DNA of 64,000 nucleotides from Flavobacteriales bacterium UBA1986 (GTDB lineage Bacteria > Bacteroidota > Bacteroidia > Flavobacteriales_G > Salibacteraceae). Of this stretch, positions 62,752 to 64,000 are shown piece after piece. A program made the position numbers and the translations under genes. The first letter of the stretch is position 1. Each line of letters opens with the position of its first letter. The notes beneath the pieces were generated by a model. That model was given only the letters and a program-made list of their open reading frames with translations, made no database searches and was not told the DNA's origin. The stretch is taken from NCBI GenBank assembly GCA_002336245.1, contig DDDG01000008.1, positions 14,161-78,160 on the forward strand, read 5' to 3'.

Positions 62752-63813
62752 ATGAAAGTGAACAGACGTTTGATATTTCCAGTGATTGCCGCAAGTGTGG
62801 CAGTCATCTTTTTAATCTTCGACATGGGCGAAGAGGAAGCAGAAGAAAAGGCTCAACCAACTTCAGATGAAAGTGCAAGTCCAACCGACTTGACGACCGT
62901 CCGTTCGAATGTGGTTTTCTACAACGTTGAGAATTTGTTCGACACCATCGATCATCCCGATAAAAAGGATGAGGATTTCACACCCGGAAGCAAGAAGGAA
63001 TATGGCTCTGAACGCTATAAGGACAAACTCGGAAAGCTGAGCCGTGTGCTTCGTGCCGCAAGTCCAAATCCGGGGCTCATCGGACTCTGTGAAATTGAAA
63101 ATCGCAGTGTTGTAAACGACCTTGCCAAGAAGATCGACCCCAAGGCAAATCTGGTGGTGATTCATGAAGAGAGTTTCGATTTTCGCGGCATCGACAATGC
63201 TTTGATTTACGATGAAGACGAATTCGATTACCTATGGCATACTGCCATCCCCGTGCGTTTTGCCGGTGAAGATTACACTACCCGTGACATCCTTTGCGTC
63301 GCATTGGAATTGAAGAATGGAGAAGCCTTGTTCGTGTTTGTGAACCACTGGCCTTCCAGAAGAGGAGGAAAAGAAAAAAGCGCCTTCCGCCGAGCACGAG
63401 CTGCCGAAGTTTTAAGACAATGGATGGACTCACTTAGCTTCGAAAACCCTACTGGGCACCTAATTGCCATGGGTGATTACAACGATTACCCAAGCGATTC
63501 TAGCATTGTGAATGTATTGGGCACTGGGCCAGAGATGAACCTCCGAAATTTAACTCTCCCCATCCATCAAGCAGGATTGGGTTCCTACTGCTATAAAGGT
63601 GAATGGGGTGTTTTGGATCAAATTATTGTCGACTCAAAAAGTGCGCAATCGAATTTCTTCGACACCACCTACATCTTCAAGGAAAACTGGATGCTTTATT
63701 ACAACAAGCAGAGCGATGATTCACTGCCGAGCAGATCCTTCGGCGGCGATAAGTACTTCGGCGGTTACTCCGATCATTTGCCTGCGGTAACGAGGATTAG
63801 TTACAGCTATTAA
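62752..63813 (+). CDS. Endonuclease/exonuclease/phosphatase family protein, membrane-anchored
   Basis: A 353-residue protein with an N-terminal hydrophobic anchor (RLIFPVIAASVAVIFLIF), a Glu/Ala/Ser-rich tether and an EEP-fold domain. Motifs in order: VVFYNVENLFDTID, LCEIENRSVV with the metal-binding Glu, FVNHWPSRRGG with the catalytic His, AMGDYNDYPSD with the Asp/Asn pair, and GYSDHLPAVT with the final Asp-His. The motif set is complete, so it should be active on nucleic acid or a phosphate ester in the periplasm. No further gene follows in the window. Confidence 0.9.
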   Translation: MKVNRRLIFPVIAASVAVIFLIFDMGEEEAEEKAQPTSDESASPTDLTTVRSNVVFYNVENLFDTIDHPDKKDEDFTPGSKKEYGSERYKDKLGKLSRVLRAASPNPGLIGLCEIENRSVVNDLAKKIDPKANLVVIHEESFDFRGIDNALIYDEDEFDYLWHTAIPVRFAGEDYTTRDILCVALELKNGEALFVFVNHWPSRRGGKEKSAFRRARAAEVLRQWMDSLSFENPTGHLIAMGDYNDYPSDSSIVNVLGTGPEMNLRNLTLPIHQAGLGSYCYKGEWGVLDQIIVDSKSAQSNFFDTTYIFKENWMLYYNKQSDDSLPSRSFGGDKYFGGYSDHLPAVTRISYSY

Positions 63814-63823
63814 ATTCTCGCTC

Positions 63824-63886
63824 GAGTTATAAGCTGCGAGTTGCAAGCCTCAAGCTACGAGCTACAAGCCTCAAGTCGCAAGCTGC
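63824..63886. repeat. Degenerate heptanucleotide tandem repeat, RAGYYNC, nine units
   Basis: Starting at 63824 the sequence divides into nine consecutive 7-base units: GAGTTAT, AAGCTGC, GAGTTGC, AAGCCTC, AAGCTAC, GAGCTAC, AAGCCTC, AAGTCGC, AAGCTGC. Eight of the nine fit RAGYYNC and the first differs only in its last base. The phase is kept without a single insertion or deletion although bases 1, 4, 5 and 6 vary. It lies in a non-coding region after the EEP gene. Confidence 0.85.
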
Positions 63887-63887
63887 C

Positions 63888-63955
63888 ATTGCCCCATTCC
63901 CAAATTGGCATATTCTCAAATTACCCAAATCCCTTGCCCATATCCCAAATCCAGT
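63888..63955. repeat. CCCAAAT/CCCATAT-rich degenerate repeats
   Basis: Directly after the heptamer block, variants of CCCAAAT occur several times (around 63899, 63924 and 63944, with CTCAAAT near 63915 and CCCATAT near 63937). Spacing is irregular (nine bases between two of them). There is no open frame. The composition differs from that of nearby genes. Confidence 0.55.
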
Positions 63956-63962
63956 AGCCTAG

Positions 63963-63997
63963 AACTTGTAACCCGTAACTTGAAAATGTGAAGATGT
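63963..63997. repeat. Second heptanucleotide repeat, AACYYGT-type, at the window edge
   Basis: Units AACTTGT, AACCCGT and AACTTGA follow in perfect 7-base phase, then AAATGTG and AAGATGT which keep the phase with more changes. The block probably continues past the window. It shares the 7-base period but not the sequence of the block at 63824-63886. Confidence 0.6.
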
Positions 63998-64000
63998 GGA

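Noticed and set aside
63824..63997. CRISPR array
   Set aside because: Units are 7 bases long and adjacent, with no spacers and no cas genes in the window.

Overview
The window looks like chromosome of a Bacteroidota bacterium, most likely an aquatic or marine member of the Flavobacteriales. The evidence is: C-terminal sorting domains of the type IX secretion system (T9SS) on three proteins, many short lipoproteins, the Bacteroidota -7 promoter word TAnnTTTG just ahead of several starts, weak Shine-Dalgarno sequences, DUF349, DUF5916, Porin_10-like and IcmF proteins, and GC of roughly the mid-40s by eye. I see no rRNA, tRNA, insertion sequence, phage or CRISPR array. Assignment below phylum is an inference.

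Layout. (1) 1-10449, minus strand: one long, tightly overlapping operon for a surface polysaccharide. It encodes a TTG-start tandem GT2 glycosyltransferase, four predicted sulfotransferase-type proteins, a Wzm/Wzt-type ABC exporter, an MBOAT O-acyltransferase and the start of another membrane-anchored protein. A small beta-rich 'GWA' module recurs in four consecutive genes. The likely product is a sulfated and acylated exported glycan. (2) 10502-12325: a divergent TMTC-like membrane/TPR protein, then a tiny, probably highly expressed secreted protein that is almost only a T9SS sorting domain. (3) 12750-22130: housekeeping genes: a YihY-family membrane protein, a fused 2-oxoacid dehydrogenase E1, a DUF349 protein, ValS and a DUF218 protein. 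(4) 22153-28099: a translationally coupled trio of beta-propeller lipoprotein, small lipoprotein and beta-propeller lipoprotein. Both propellers also carry T9SS sorting domains. (5) 28325-37028: a terminator-like hairpin in front of a fused acyl-CoA mutase (IcmF), a PlsC-like acyltransferase, an uncharacterised conserved protein, and a TPR gene broken by two frameshifts and a stop. (6) 37050-43916: peptidase E, HtpG, a TerB/DnaJ protein, two exported FKBP isomerases, an AIM24-family gene interrupted by one TAA, and a WYL regulator. (7) 43898-50465: a NamZ-like muramidase divergent from a LolC/FtsX-type permease, a PLP-dependent cystathionine/cysteine synthase, a BtuF-like protein without a signal peptide, and a patatin-barrel protein. 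(8) 50462-57786, minus strand: a TetR regulator, a small membrane protein, a SulP transporter and a complete ABC-HlyD-TolC export set whose ATPase has degenerate motifs. (9) 57930-64000: a lipoprotein, a putative porin, a DUF5916 protein divergent from an EEP-family nuclease/phosphatase, and finally a block of degenerate seven-base tandem repeats.

The strongest candidates for something undescribed are the sulfotransferase/GWA-domain glycan cluster, the heptanucleotide repeat block at the right end, and the exporter locus with the unusual ATPase. The two broken genes, carrying four lesions within about 8 kb, may be real decay or sequence error and need read-level checking. All functional calls rest on motifs and family knowledge; no database search was run.
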